Origin: Pyrodictium sp.
GTDB taxonomy: Archaea; Thermoproteota; Thermoprotei_A; Sulfolobales; Pyrodictiaceae
Assembly: GCA_013540595.1 (NCBI GenBank)
Contig: JABXKE010000002.1
Span: 372,050 to 436,049, forward strand
Length of the DNA stretch: 64,000 nt
Direction: 5' to 3'
The notes under the pieces: model-generated
Databases searched by the model: none
The model's input: only the letters and a program-made list of their open reading frames with translations
Told to the model about the DNA's origin: nothing
Shown: in pieces, positions 25,674 to 34,148 of the stretch
Layout: every line of letters begins with the position of its first letter
Numbering within the stretch: the first letter of the stretch is position 1
Position numbers and translations under genes: made by a program

Positions 25674-26450
25674 GTGGGGACAGTTCTTTTATCTGGTTTA
25701 CATGCTAGTCTAGGTCAAAAGAGAGCGGAGACAGACCTCAAAGAGACACGAAAGAGGCATGTAGTACTGGCAGTGAACTATAAGGCTTATAGAACTGCAT
25801 TTGGCGAGAGGGGTCTTGCAATAGCCCTCGCAGCGGAGAAAATAGCAGAAGAGTATAGCGACACTGTTCAAGTGATTTTAGCTGTTCCAGCCACTGAGAT
25901 TGCACGAATAGCGGAGGCAGTAGATAAAGTAGTGGTCTATGCCCAGCACGTAGACCCTATTGAGCCAGGAGCGCATACGGGGTTTCTACCTGTAGAAGCA
26001 GTGAAGGAGGCAGGCGCAAAAGGCACACTTCTAAACCACAGTGAGCACCGCCTATTGTTAAGCGATATAGACACTGTGATAAGACGTGCAACAGAGGAAG
26101 GACTTGAAACGCTAGTCTGCGCTGATACACCAACAGTAGCTGCTGCAGTGGCTGCACTAGCGCCAACAATGATAGCTATCGAGCCACCGGAGCTTATAGG
26201 AACTGGTATACCAGTCTCAAAAGCCAAACCAGAGATTGTCCTGGACACACTAAGACTTGTAAGAATAGTAAATACAGACATCCCAGTACTAACTGGGGCA
26301 GGGATAACAAGTGGAGACGACGCGGCAGCCGCAATAAGACTAGGTACTGTAGGGGTGCTTGTAGCATCCGCTGTAATGAAGGCGAGTGATCCAGAGGCTA
26401 AGATGAGAGAGCTTGCAGAGGCCATGGTTAAAGCTATGGAGGAGAAATAA
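25674..26450 (+). CDS. tpiA: Triosephosphate isomerase with N-terminal extension
   Basis: 258 residues. Catalytic residues are N35 and K37 (NYKAY), H122 (NHSEHR) and E170 (IEPPELIGTG), followed by the phosphate loop LTGAGITSGDD. Archaeal TIMs are usually about 225 residues and begin near the first strand; here about 28 extra residues precede it, with GTG 25674 supported by GAGGTG eight bases upstream. It supplies dihydroxyacetone phosphate/glyceraldehyde 3-phosphate balance for the neighbouring FBP aldolase/phosphatase. Confidence 0.95.
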   Translation: MGTVLLSGLHASLGQKRAETDLKETRKRHVVLAVNYKAYRTAFGERGLAIALAAEKIAEEYSDTVQVILAVPATEIARIAEAVDKVVVYAQHVDPIEPGAHTGFLPVEAVKEAGAKGTLLNHSEHRLLLSDIDTVIRRATEEGLETLVCADTPTVAAAVAALAPTMIAIEPPELIGTGIPVSKAKPEIVLDTLRLVRIVNTDIPVLTGAGITSGDDAAAAIRLGTVGVLVASAVMKASDPEAKMRELAEAMVKAMEEK

Positions 26451-26701
26451 AGAGGGAGCGAGAGGGATTAATCGTAATCTCTAGCACCCATCCTGTTTTG
26501 TGTAGGCTCACCATACTATCCTACAGTTATCGTTGCCACAATAACTTCTTCTACGTATGTAAGCAAACAATGTAAAATACTGCCAGTTTAAACAAAATAA
26601 ACTAGTTATTGGTTTTATTAGAGATATACTTTTAAAGAGTAATAGTAGTAGATTCTATTTACTCTGGAACTATAAAGGCCCATGACTGTTGGGGGAAGGG
26701 G

Positions 26702-28438
26702 TTGTCCTCAGTAGCTTACTGGTCCTCTTACCCAGCTACAAGTGATCGCTTGTTATCATTCATAGGCATCGAAATACACTGGGCAATACTACAGTACGTC
26801 ATAGGGCTTCCTTTCATGGCGTTCATAGCATTACTGTTATATATGCGTAGTAAGGACATTGTGTGGAAGAAACTTGCTTGGACTCTAGCCAAGGGCTTCA
26901 TAATAGTTTTTGCTGTTGGCGCTGCAACGGGTACAGCAAGCGAGTTTGGTCTAGTACTACTATGGCCTAACCTTACTGAGGCTGCGGGACGATACATCTA
27001 CTTTCCACTCTACATGGAGGTATTTGCTTTCCTTATAGAAGTAGTCTTCCTCTACATGCTATGGTACGGCTGGAATCGTTTTAGCCCAAGATCACTCGCA
27101 GTAATAGCTTTTCTAGGCTTCCTCGGAGCCTGGTATAGTGCTGCTATGATACTCAGCGTTAATAGTTATATGGTTGCACCCACTGGCATAATTCCTGCAT
27201 ATAGGCCAGATGGCACTTATCTCTACGCTGAGGGCTACCCAAAAATAGCAGTCTACATCCCCAAGGACATTATACCGCTATTAAATATTACTGCCCTACA
27301 AGACAGGGCTCATGTGGATGTTCTAGGCACAACACTTGATGCCGTTGAAGTCGCCATCCCAGTTAAGGTTGTACAGCAGCTTGTCCGTGAGGCGTGGACT
27401 GGTACGATCCTGAAGAATAGTATACTGGCTAACTTTGTTAACAAGACTACGGTAGCCAAGCTAACCCCAGATACTGTAAGTGTGCTCGCAGCTAAGCTAG
27501 GTGTGCCTTCAGCGGCTCTTGCAGGCCAGAAAACGGCTGTAGACATGCTTCTTGGTGTACCAGTAAAGAACGTACTCGACTACATATTAATAACAACAGT
27601 TAAGCATATAGGATTTGCAACTATCACATTTAAGAGTCCAGTTTTCCCAGCAACATTCATTCATGTTATAGGTTCGGCCCTAACAGTCTCAGGGTTCACT
27701 GTACTAGCTGGCTACGCACTACGCTTGCTGAGAATGCCCTCAGAGGCTGACCCAGAGTATAAGCGCTATATAGAGAAGACGTTCAAGTTTGCAGCTGTGT
27801 TTGCAGCCCTTGCAATAGCTTTTCAAGGCTTCATATCAGGCCACGAAATGGGCGTTGCCATTGCTGAATGGAACCCTGAGAAATTTGCAGCTATAGAAGG
27901 GGCAAGCACGCACATAGTAAGCCTCTCTAGGCTATTACACACAGACAAGATAATGCCACTAATAGCGTACGGGTCACTAAGTGCTAAGCTACCAGACTAC
28001 GACATGATACCCTCTAATTACTGTAAATGCAGCCTAGCGGGCACTCCACCAGTAAGCGACTGCCGCCCACCCATATTCCTACACTATGTATATTACACTA
28101 AGATAGGGCTTGCAATACTGCTAGGCCTATATGGGCTCGTCATAGCTCTAGCAGTGGTGAGGAATAGAAAGCCTAGAGATTTCTGGCTGAAAATAGCTGT
28201 TATAGCGCCAGTCATAGCTCAGCTAGTTAGCACACTTGGCTGGGTTGTTAGGGAGGTGGGCCGAAAACCTTGGACAATCTATGGTGTAATGACTGTTGAT
28301 GTGGCAAGAACGTTTAATCCTGCACCAACATGGCAGCTAGCACTTGTTGCCGCCTTCTTTATCTCCATACTACTAGCATTAATCTATGTCGTGTATAGGC
28401 TGCTATGGGTTCCTGGTAAGGCTGAGAACCATGTCTAA
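26702..28438 (+). CDS. Cytochrome bd-type oxidase subunit I-like protein (CydA)
   Basis: 578 residues, membrane protein with about ten hydrophobic segments. The CydA core is clear: IGIEIHW with H26 as candidate heme ligand, then GTASEFGLVLLWPNL, conserved E106 and E113 in the next helix, LYGW-type YGWNRF and NSYMVAPTG. A 100-residue loop at about 165-290 replaces the typical quinol Q-loop region and differs from it. GHEMG and a cysteine pair CKCSLAGTPPVSDC (extracytoplasmic) are further features. TTG start after GGGGGAAGGGG. It is followed by a second CydA-like gene, not CydB. Confidence 0.85.
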   Translation: MSSVAYWSSYPATSDRLLSFIGIEIHWAILQYVIGLPFMAFIALLLYMRSKDIVWKKLAWTLAKGFIIVFAVGAATGTASEFGLVLLWPNLTEAAGRYIYFPLYMEVFAFLIEVVFLYMLWYGWNRFSPRSLAVIAFLGFLGAWYSAAMILSVNSYMVAPTGIIPAYRPDGTYLYAEGYPKIAVYIPKDIIPLLNITALQDRAHVDVLGTTLDAVEVAIPVKVVQQLVREAWTGTILKNSILANFVNKTTVAKLTPDTVSVLAAKLGVPSAALAGQKTAVDMLLGVPVKNVLDYILITTVKHIGFATITFKSPVFPATFIHVIGSALTVSGFTVLAGYALRLLRMPSEADPEYKRYIEKTFKFAAVFAALAIAFQGFISGHEMGVAIAEWNPEKFAAIEGASTHIVSLSRLLHTDKIMPLIAYGSLSAKLPDYDMIPSNYCKCSLAGTPPVSDCRPPIFLHYVYYTKIGLAILLGLYGLVIALAVVRNRKPRDFWLKIAVIAPVIAQLVSTLGWVVREVGRKPWTIYGVMTVDVARTFNPAPTWQLALVAAFFISILLALIYVVYRLLWVPGKAENHV

Positions 28439-28528
28439 CCCAAATACTCTGACACTATGTTTTCACCGTGAACACATGTCCCCCATACTTGTACCCATGC
28501 ACTCAGCTGGGTTGGAGGTGGCCACGGA

Positions 28529-29869
28529 GTGGTAGGTCTCTCACCAAGCCTCCTCGCATTAACATTTGGACTCCACATAACAATGGTTAATCTAGGCATA
28601 GGACTTGCGTGGCTAGTACCCTACTTCAAGTGGAGAGCTGAGCGTGGAGAGAAGGAGTTAGAGGCTGTTGCGAGATCTCTTATGAGGTTCTACGCGGCAA
28701 CATATGGTATAGCAGGAGTATTTGGTACTGCCTTCACAGTATTTCTGCTCAGTTACTACCCGAGATTCCTCGGCTTCGCTGGCAACATAACCATGTTGCC
28801 CTTTGGCCTATCTATACTCATGATAGCACTGCACTTCTTCTCTATAACCTCATTCTGGTACGGGTGGGACAGATGGAGCAAGAGGACACACCAGCTGATA
28901 GGAGCACTATTAGCATTATCAGCCACTCTCATACCTCTAGGCTTCCGTGCCGTCTTCGCTTTCCTCAACATACCAGCCGGGCTAGGCTACGACCCTGAGA
29001 CAGGCAAGTTCTACTTAGATACCATTCTAGCCCTAACAAAGAACCCAACCTTCATACCGTTGTACATTAAGAGCATTACAGCAGCATTCACCGCCACGTT
29101 CCTACTAGTAGCAGGTGTCTACGCGTACAAGTACTACACCTTGAGCGGCAAAGAAAAAGAGGTAGCACTACGGGTAGTAAAAACGCTGGCAAAACCCATA
29201 GGCATAGGGCTTGGGCTAATGCTAGTACTTGGGCTATGGTACGCGTTCAGCCTAAAAACCACGCCATACAAGTTTAACAACATATTCGCCCCACTAGGCT
29301 GGAGAATAAGAGGTGGAGAAGCATACTTCAACACCTCATGGCTCTTCATACTGAAAATACTATTATACATATTCCAGGTAGCAGTAGTAACACTCACACT
29401 GCCAAAGATCCTTAGAGGAAAAGGCTCCAAAACACATGGAAAACTACTACTATACGCAGGCCTAGCAGCACTACTAACAATAGCTATAGGCGAGTACCTC
29501 AACGCATTCAGCCAGTACCCATTCTTCATAGCAGCCTGGCCAGACATACTCGCCAACAACTTACCCCTAGACAAGCTACCAGACTACGGCGTAAACATAC
29601 CACAAGCCTCACTAAACACGGTAATCAACACAGTCAACAGCATTGCACTCCTAGAAAACACCAAGACAACAAACAAGATACTAGAAAGACTAGGCATAAG
29701 CCAATACTTCCCATCCACGAGTACAGTAAACGAGATAGCCGTAGAAGAACCCGTGGTAGCTTTAACCATAGGGTTCCTGGCACTCCTCCTACTAGCAGCA
29801 GCATACCTAGTGTACATACTTCTAACACCAGCAAAGAAAGCAGAAGAACAAGTACCCAGAACATACTAA
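28529..29869 (+). CDS. Second CydA-like oxidase subunit (CydA')
   Basis: 446 residues, about nine membrane segments. The start LTFGLHITMVNLGIG with H16 matches the first CydA helix, and SFWYGWDRWSKRTHQLIGALLALSATLIPLGFRAVF parallels the corresponding part of the upstream gene. No CydB-type sequence is seen. GTG start eight bases after GGAGGTGG. Two-CydA operons (CydAA') are known among atypical bd-superfamily members in archaea and some bacteria; their substrate is not settled. Probable heterodimer with the upstream protein. Confidence 0.8.
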   Translation: MVGLSPSLLALTFGLHITMVNLGIGLAWLVPYFKWRAERGEKELEAVARSLMRFYAATYGIAGVFGTAFTVFLLSYYPRFLGFAGNITMLPFGLSILMIALHFFSITSFWYGWDRWSKRTHQLIGALLALSATLIPLGFRAVFAFLNIPAGLGYDPETGKFYLDTILALTKNPTFIPLYIKSITAAFTATFLLVAGVYAYKYYTLSGKEKEVALRVVKTLAKPIGIGLGLMLVLGLWYAFSLKTTPYKFNNIFAPLGWRIRGGEAYFNTSWLFILKILLYIFQVAVVTLTLPKILRGKGSKTHGKLLLYAGLAALLTIAIGEYLNAFSQYPFFIAAWPDILANNLPLDKLPDYGVNIPQASLNTVINTVNSIALLENTKTTNKILERLGISQYFPSTSTVNEIAVEEPVVALTIGFLALLLLAAAYLVYILLTPAKKAEEQVPRTY

Positions 29870-29956
29870 GAAACAACAATAAACCTAAGAAGCCTAGTCT
29901 CTCAACCAAACAGTAGGGAGAGACGCATAAAAAAGCAAACAGGCCAGTGCAAAGAA

Positions 29957-30031
29957 GGGCCCGTAGCTCAGCCAGGACAGAGCGCCGGCCTCCGGAGCCG
30001 GAGGTCCCGGGTTCAAATCCCGGCGGGCCCG
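29957..30031 (+). tRNA. tRNA-Arg (CCG)
   Basis: 75-nt tRNA. Acceptor GGGCCCG pairs with CGGGCCC; anticodon stem CCGGC/GCCGG with loop CTCCGGA reads CCG; T arm CCGGG-TTCAAAT-CCCGG; discriminator G with CCA encoded at 30032-30034. The coaB reading frame begins 22 bases later, and its conserved sequence can be followed back in frame to four bases after the CCA. Confidence 0.95.
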
Positions 30032-30055
30032 CCACCACGTGAGCATATAGATGAT

Positions 30056-30667
30056 GTGCGTATTGTGACAAATCCTAGTAGTGGGCTCATGGGTGTAAGC
30101 ATAGCGCTGGAAGCGGCGTGGCGAGGTGCAAGGGTAGTACTTGTCCACGGCCCATTATCGTGCTGTAGCTGGCTTGGCTGGAAGAACTACCTCGCAAAGA
30201 CGGTGAGTGTCGAGTCCACGGAGGAGATGCTGGAGAGGGTTCTAGAGGAAGTTAAGGAGGCTGACATGGCTTTCTATGCTGCTGCACCAGCAGACTACAA
30301 GCCAGAGAAGAGGGAGGAGGGCAAAATACCTAGCATAGCTGGCAGTATCAGCCTGGTTCTTGTGCCTACTAAGAAGATAGTGGAGCACGCCGTCAAAACT
30401 AATCCTAACGCGCTACACGTGGGATTTACTGCTGAGCCCCTAACTGGCGAGAAGCTAGTAGCTAAGGCCCTCGAGAAACTAGAGAGATACAATCTAGACC
30501 TCATAGCGGCTAATAGCACTGTAGAGACTGGCTCAGGGTTTGCACACGAGACAAACCATATCTACATTGTCTCTAGGGATGGCGTGCTCCGAGAAGTGAG
30601 GGCCCACAAGAGGGTTGTTGCCCGATTACTGCTAGACGTTGCGATGCAAAGGTATCAGGGCAGGTAA
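30056..30667 (+). CDS. coaB: Phosphopantothenate--cysteine ligase domain (CoaB), 5' truncated
   Basis: 203 residues from GTG. CoaB joins 4'-phosphopantothenate and cysteine in CoA synthesis. TNPSSGLMG (active-site Asn region), AAPADYKP, the EGKIPS lysine segment, FTAEP and LDLIAANS are all conserved. The CoaC decarboxylase domain and the first CoaB strand (usual VLITAG.TRE) are missing. The frame upstream of the GTG still reads PPREHIDD, matching the family's TREpIDp, but this lies in the spacer after tRNA-Arg and no start codon precedes it. Either the start is GTG with a short N-terminus, or the gene is a 5'-deleted remnant. Confidence 0.8.
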   Translation: MRIVTNPSSGLMGVSIALEAAWRGARVVLVHGPLSCCSWLGWKNYLAKTVSVESTEEMLERVLEEVKEADMAFYAAAPADYKPEKREEGKIPSIAGSISLVLVPTKKIVEHAVKTNPNALHVGFTAEPLTGEKLVAKALEKLERYNLDLIAANSTVETGSGFAHETNHIYIVSRDGVLREVRAHKRVVARLLLDVAMQRYQGR

Positions 30668-30725
30668 GGGTTTCTTTCTCTTCTCCACACTGTCCCTTAT
30701 AGAGCCCGAGCTTCTGTGTAGATGT

Positions 30726-31913
30726 GTGATAGCCTTGCCTCGTATAGTTGATGTAAGCCTAGAAGAAGTCCTTGTACGTGTTAAGGGGGTTTTCCGTATA
30801 GCTTACTCAGCAGCTGCCGAGGCACCAATCCTGCTTGTTAAAGTGAAGCTTGATGATGGGACTATAGGCGTGGGAGAGGCCGGGATAGCAGGCAGGGTTA
30901 CCTGGGAGAACACGCTAGCCGCGCGAGGCTATGTGGAGCAGTTGCGCCAACACCTCATAGGGATGAACATACCACAAGAGCTTGGCAAGGCTCTCAGAGT
31001 AGTCCATAGCTATGCTCCAGGGTTCTCCGCCACAAGAGCGGGCCTGGAGGAGGCCCTCCTAGACGCTTCTGCGCAAGCCACAGGGGTGGACGTAGGATTA
31101 ATCCTTGGTGGTCTCACAGCCAGGAGGCTCTATACAGACTATACTGTCTCCATACCAGTAGACGATGTTCTAGGGGAGCTTAGGGAGGGTAGGCATGGAG
31201 AGAATGTTGTCGCGTTCATAGAGTCTATAGAGTATCTTGCAGGTATTCGGGATAGCAAACCCTCCAAGAATGTTGTGCCCCTACCAGAGCTGACAGGGTT
31301 CCACGCCTTGAAAGTCAAGGTTGGCACGGGAGATCCAGGCTTAGATGTTGAGCTCGTGAAACTCGTCTACGAGGCCTCGCGGGGCCGCGTAAAGATAAGG
31401 GTCGACGCTAACCAGGCATGGACACCTAAGACTGCTGTGAAAACTGTAAAGAAGCTAGAAAACATTCTTGGTGACATACTAGAACTTGTTGAACAACCGG
31501 TTCCCGCAACAGACCTAGAAGGCTTGGCTTACGTCACTGAGAACACTGGTGTCCCCATAGCAGCAGACGAGTCTGCCCGAAGCATATACGAAGTAGCAGT
31601 TGTGGCCAAGAGGCGTGCAGCAGACATAGTCAATATAAAGATAGCAAAAATCGGGGGCCCCTTACAAGCAGCTAGGGCTACAGCAATAGCACAAGGCAAT
31701 GGGCTTGGCGTCATGTGGGGCTGTATGCTTGAGTCAGGATATGGTATCAGCTATGCAGCCTATGCAGCTCTTGCGACAGGATACACGAGCATAGTGGATC
31801 TGGACTCGCCACTATTCCTAGAGGAGCCCCCTGGGAGTGATAGAGCAGTATATGGTGTAGACTCTCGTGGCGTATACTTAGAGCCTAGAACGCCCATAAA
31901 GAAAGCACAATGA
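30726..31913 (+). CDS. Enolase-superfamily enzyme, dipeptide-epimerase-like
   Basis: About 395 residues from GTG 30726 (frame open from 30639). Barrel motifs of the muconate-lactonizing-enzyme subgroup: acid/base lysines in LKVKVG, metal ligands D in RVDANQAW, E in LVEQP, D in AADES, and lysine in NIKIAKIGG. GCMLESGYG near the end is typical of L-Ala-D/L-Glu epimerase-type members. A ~30-residue insertion (GRHGENVVAFIESIEYLAGI...) sits before the first barrel lysine. o-Succinylbenzoate synthase is a less likely alternative. It follows coaB by 58 bp. Confidence 0.82.
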   Translation: MIALPRIVDVSLEEVLVRVKGVFRIAYSAAAEAPILLVKVKLDDGTIGVGEAGIAGRVTWENTLAARGYVEQLRQHLIGMNIPQELGKALRVVHSYAPGFSATRAGLEEALLDASAQATGVDVGLILGGLTARRLYTDYTVSIPVDDVLGELREGRHGENVVAFIESIEYLAGIRDSKPSKNVVPLPELTGFHALKVKVGTGDPGLDVELVKLVYEASRGRVKIRVDANQAWTPKTAVKTVKKLENILGDILELVEQPVPATDLEGLAYVTENTGVPIAADESARSIYEVAVVAKRRAADIVNIKIAKIGGPLQAARATAIAQGNGLGVMWGCMLESGYGISYAAYAALATGYTSIVDLDSPLFLEEPPGSDRAVYGVDSRGVYLEPRTPIKKAQ

Positions 31914-32597
31914 CTAGTTAAAGGCCGCCTCAACCTCTTTTAGGGCCTTCTTCCCGGCTCTATTGATAGTCCTCACTATGGATGCAGCAACACCAGCTGG
32001 CACACTATTATAGTATGTCACGACAAGGATCCCCCTACCCGCGATAAACCTTTCTCCAGCAAATTCCCTGCTAGTCATCTTCTCAGCAAGATGCCAGGGC
32101 ACAACCACTACCGGCATTACATTAGTAAGTCTTGAGGCTAGCAATGCTAGGAAGCGCTTAAGTATAAACATTGCATCGGTAGGCGCTATGAAGACCGGGA
32201 AATAGGTCTCTCTTGAACAGCTAACTAAGAGGTCACACATTATCTCAAATCCTTCATCAACTACAATTCGGCCGGGCACCCTAACACTACAACCATACTC
32301 TCTTAGCTCCCTTGCAACATCCCGGGATATTCTGCGCGAGCGCAGCCAGACATCAGGGTCAGCTGCAAGTAGACCTATAAGGTACATTAGTCCTGTTCTC
32401 GTGATACTATATACTACAACACCATCTTTCTCTGAGGCACTCACGTACCCCATTTCTTTGAGGAATCCTGCTACATAAGTCTCAAACAGTCTCAAAGACA
32501 GCTTTAGCCTCTTCATTAGCGTAGACTTTTGTGTAGGCCCATTAACTACAAGGAATAAGAGGACATCCCTCAGTATTGCCAGTCTATCACGTCGCAT
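31914..32597 (-). CDS. Winged-helix protein with unknown C-terminal domain
   Basis: 227 residues. An N-terminal winged helix spans about 5-75 (VLLFLVVNGPTQKSTLMKRLKLS ... LKEMGYVSASEKDGVVVYSITRTGLMYL), the layout of archaeal COG3432-like regulators. The remainder alternates strands and helices (VPGRIVVDEGFEIMCDLLVS, MPVVVVPWHLAEKM, GRGILVVTYY) and looks like a nuclease-like or ligand-binding fold. A protein at 48122-48856 has the same layout. Function unknown; DNA binding is inferred. Its stop abuts the enolase-family stop. Confidence 0.7.
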   Translation of the reverse strand: MRRDRLAILRDVLLFLVVNGPTQKSTLMKRLKLSLRLFETYVAGFLKEMGYVSASEKDGVVVYSITRTGLMYLIGLLAADPDVWLRSRRISRDVARELREYGCSVRVPGRIVVDEGFEIMCDLLVSCSRETYFPVFIAPTDAMFILKRFLALLASRLTNVMPVVVVPWHLAEKMTSREFAGERFIAGRGILVVTYYNSVPAGVAASIVRTINRAGKKALKEVEAAFN

Positions 32598-32764
32598 CAC
32601 TGTTCATACCTCTACCATTCACACATGACGCGGGATAGTGTAGAGTCGAGAAATGCTGTTGTTTAGCCCCATGTCTTATGCTTTTTCGTAAGAATACTTC
32701 AGTTCTTCCCACACATACGATGTAGAAGTAAAGCTTATGTAGAAGAGAAAGTTATGGAGAGGCA

Positions 32765-32772
32765 TTTTTATA
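32765..32772 (+). promoter_or_regulatory. TATA box of UMP kinase, leaderless transcript likely
   Basis: TTTTTATA lies 24-31 bases upstream of the first ATG (32796) of the UMP kinase frame, so transcription probably begins at or within a few bases of the start codon. No ribosome site precedes that ATG, which fits a leaderless mRNA, a common crenarchaeal arrangement. Confidence 0.55.
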
Positions 32773-32795
32773 GCCAAACCAGGCTTGAAAGTTAG

Positions 32796-33494
32796 ATGTC
32801 ACATGGGATGATTATTGTGAAGCATAAGACTGTAGTTGTTAAAGTCAGCGGAAAGTTCATCACACCCGATAAGCCAGACATGATAAAGAGCTATGTGGAG
32901 GTCTTCAAGCAGATACACATGAATGAAGCTAGGCTCGCCATAGTTGTTGGAGGAGGGAGGATAGCACGAGAATACATTAGCGCTGCTGGGAGGCTCGGCG
33001 TTAATAGGGGGTTGCTAGACCTCCTGGGGATAGAGGCTTCTAGACTTAATGCACGCCTACTAGCGTATGCGCTCCAGCCTCACGCTTACCCAGAGCCGCC
33101 ACGGAGCTTGTGGGAGGTCCTAGAAGCTATGGCTACTGGTCGTATAGTTGTTGTTGGGGGATTCCAGCCAGGCCAGAGCACGGCTGGTGTCGCCGCGCTC
33201 GTTGCTGAGGCTCTTAGCGCTGATCTCCTCGTCGTAGCTACTACTGTTGATGGAGTGTATACTTCTGATCCACGCAAAGACCCTAATGCTAGGCTCGTCA
33301 AGAGGCTTGACTACAGGCTTCTACGCCAAATACTCAGCCAAAGCGTTGAACCAGGGCGCTACGAGCTACTAGATCCTCTAGCGATATTCGTGCTTGAGAG
33401 AAGCGGCATACCGACACGCGTAGTTAACGGTAGTGACCCCCTGAATGTCGCTAGGGCTGTTAGAGGCGAGGACGTTGGGAGCCTTATTTATTGA
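32796..33494 (+). CDS. pyrH: Uridylate kinase (archaeal UMP kinase)
   Basis: 232 residues, amino-acid-kinase fold. VVVKVSGKFI (phosphate loop), VVGGGRIAREYI, GVNRGLLDLLGIEASRLNARLL, GGFQPGQSTAGVAALVAEAL and TTVDGVYTSDPRKDPNARL are the archaeal UMP kinase motifs in order. It phosphorylates UMP to UDP in pyrimidine synthesis. Start at ATG 32796 fits a leaderless message; a second in-frame ATG is four codons later. The PduO-like gene follows by 56 bp on the same strand. Confidence 0.93.
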   Translation: MSHGMIIVKHKTVVVKVSGKFITPDKPDMIKSYVEVFKQIHMNEARLAIVVGGGRIAREYISAAGRLGVNRGLLDLLGIEASRLNARLLAYALQPHAYPEPPRSLWEVLEAMATGRIVVVGGFQPGQSTAGVAALVAEALSADLLVVATTVDGVYTSDPRKDPNARLVKRLDYRLLRQILSQSVEPGRYELLDPLAIFVLERSGIPTRVVNGSDPLNVARAVRGEDVGSLIY

Positions 33495-33550
33495 GAGGTA
33501 AATCCTTATAAGCCTGGTTTTAGGGTAACACCACATGGGCTTTACAAGAT

Positions 33551-34111
33551 ATGAGAAGAAGACCTTTACCATGGATCTGTGGTGGCCTGGAAACGGAGAC
33601 TCTTATCGAGGGTAAACCAGTTGTTGTGCCCAAGCATGACGAAGTAATAGAGTTCTATGGCTTAATTGAGGAGGCAGAAGCCCACCTAGGCAAGGCTCGT
33701 GCGCTGCTGAGGGAGAAGGGCTATAGTGATCTCGCTGAGCGTATCGAACTTCTCCAAAGAGCTGTACTCCTTTCTGGTGGCGTGTTTGCCGGCTACATAG
33801 ACCACAAGGATGTACTAGGCCTCATAGAAAGGGCCGGCAAAAGCCTTGATGAGCCTCCTGGCTGGAGTATAACTGGTTGTAGTGTTGAGGAGGCAGAGGT
33901 ATCTGTTGCAATAGTGAAGCTCAGGAGGGCTGAGAGGCTTGTAAGCAAGATGTCTAGCAGACTACTAGTGTCAGAGTCTATTGCAGAGATACTTTCAAAG
34001 ATACTCTCTGGGATAAGCTATGTAGCATACGTGTTGAGGCATGAGATATGCAAGAGGGAGGGGCGTAGTCAGACTGTAAAGCAGAGTCTTGCAGAACTAG
34101 CAATAAAATAA
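33551..34111 (+). CDS. PduO-type cobalamin adenosyltransferase-like protein, degenerate
   Basis: 186 residues, five-helix bundle. The start GGLETETLIEGKPVVVPKHDEVIEFYGLIEEAEAHLG parallels PduO (GG..V.KdDp.IE.YG.vDElna.lG), and KLRRAERLV matches its RRAER helix. The late helix reads LSGISYVAYVL where PduO has LNRLSDYLFVL, so the Asn, Arg and Asp that contact ligand are replaced. Thus it may not be an ATP:cob(I)alamin adenosyltransferase. TATA-like CTTATAAG near 33504 predicts a short leader. Confidence 0.55.
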   Translation: MRRRPLPWICGGLETETLIEGKPVVVPKHDEVIEFYGLIEEAEAHLGKARALLREKGYSDLAERIELLQRAVLLSGGVFAGYIDHKDVLGLIERAGKSLDEPPGWSITGCSVEEAEVSVAIVKLRRAERLVSKMSSRLLVSESIAEILSKILSGISYVAYVLRHEICKREGRSQTVKQSLAELAIK

Positions 34112-34148
34112 ACTATGAATCAGATCCAAGCAAGTAGCTAGTTGTGCT

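Noticed and set aside
29894-30148. 84-codon minus ORF across tRNA-Arg
   Set aside because: It is the antisense of the tRNA, a common false ORF.
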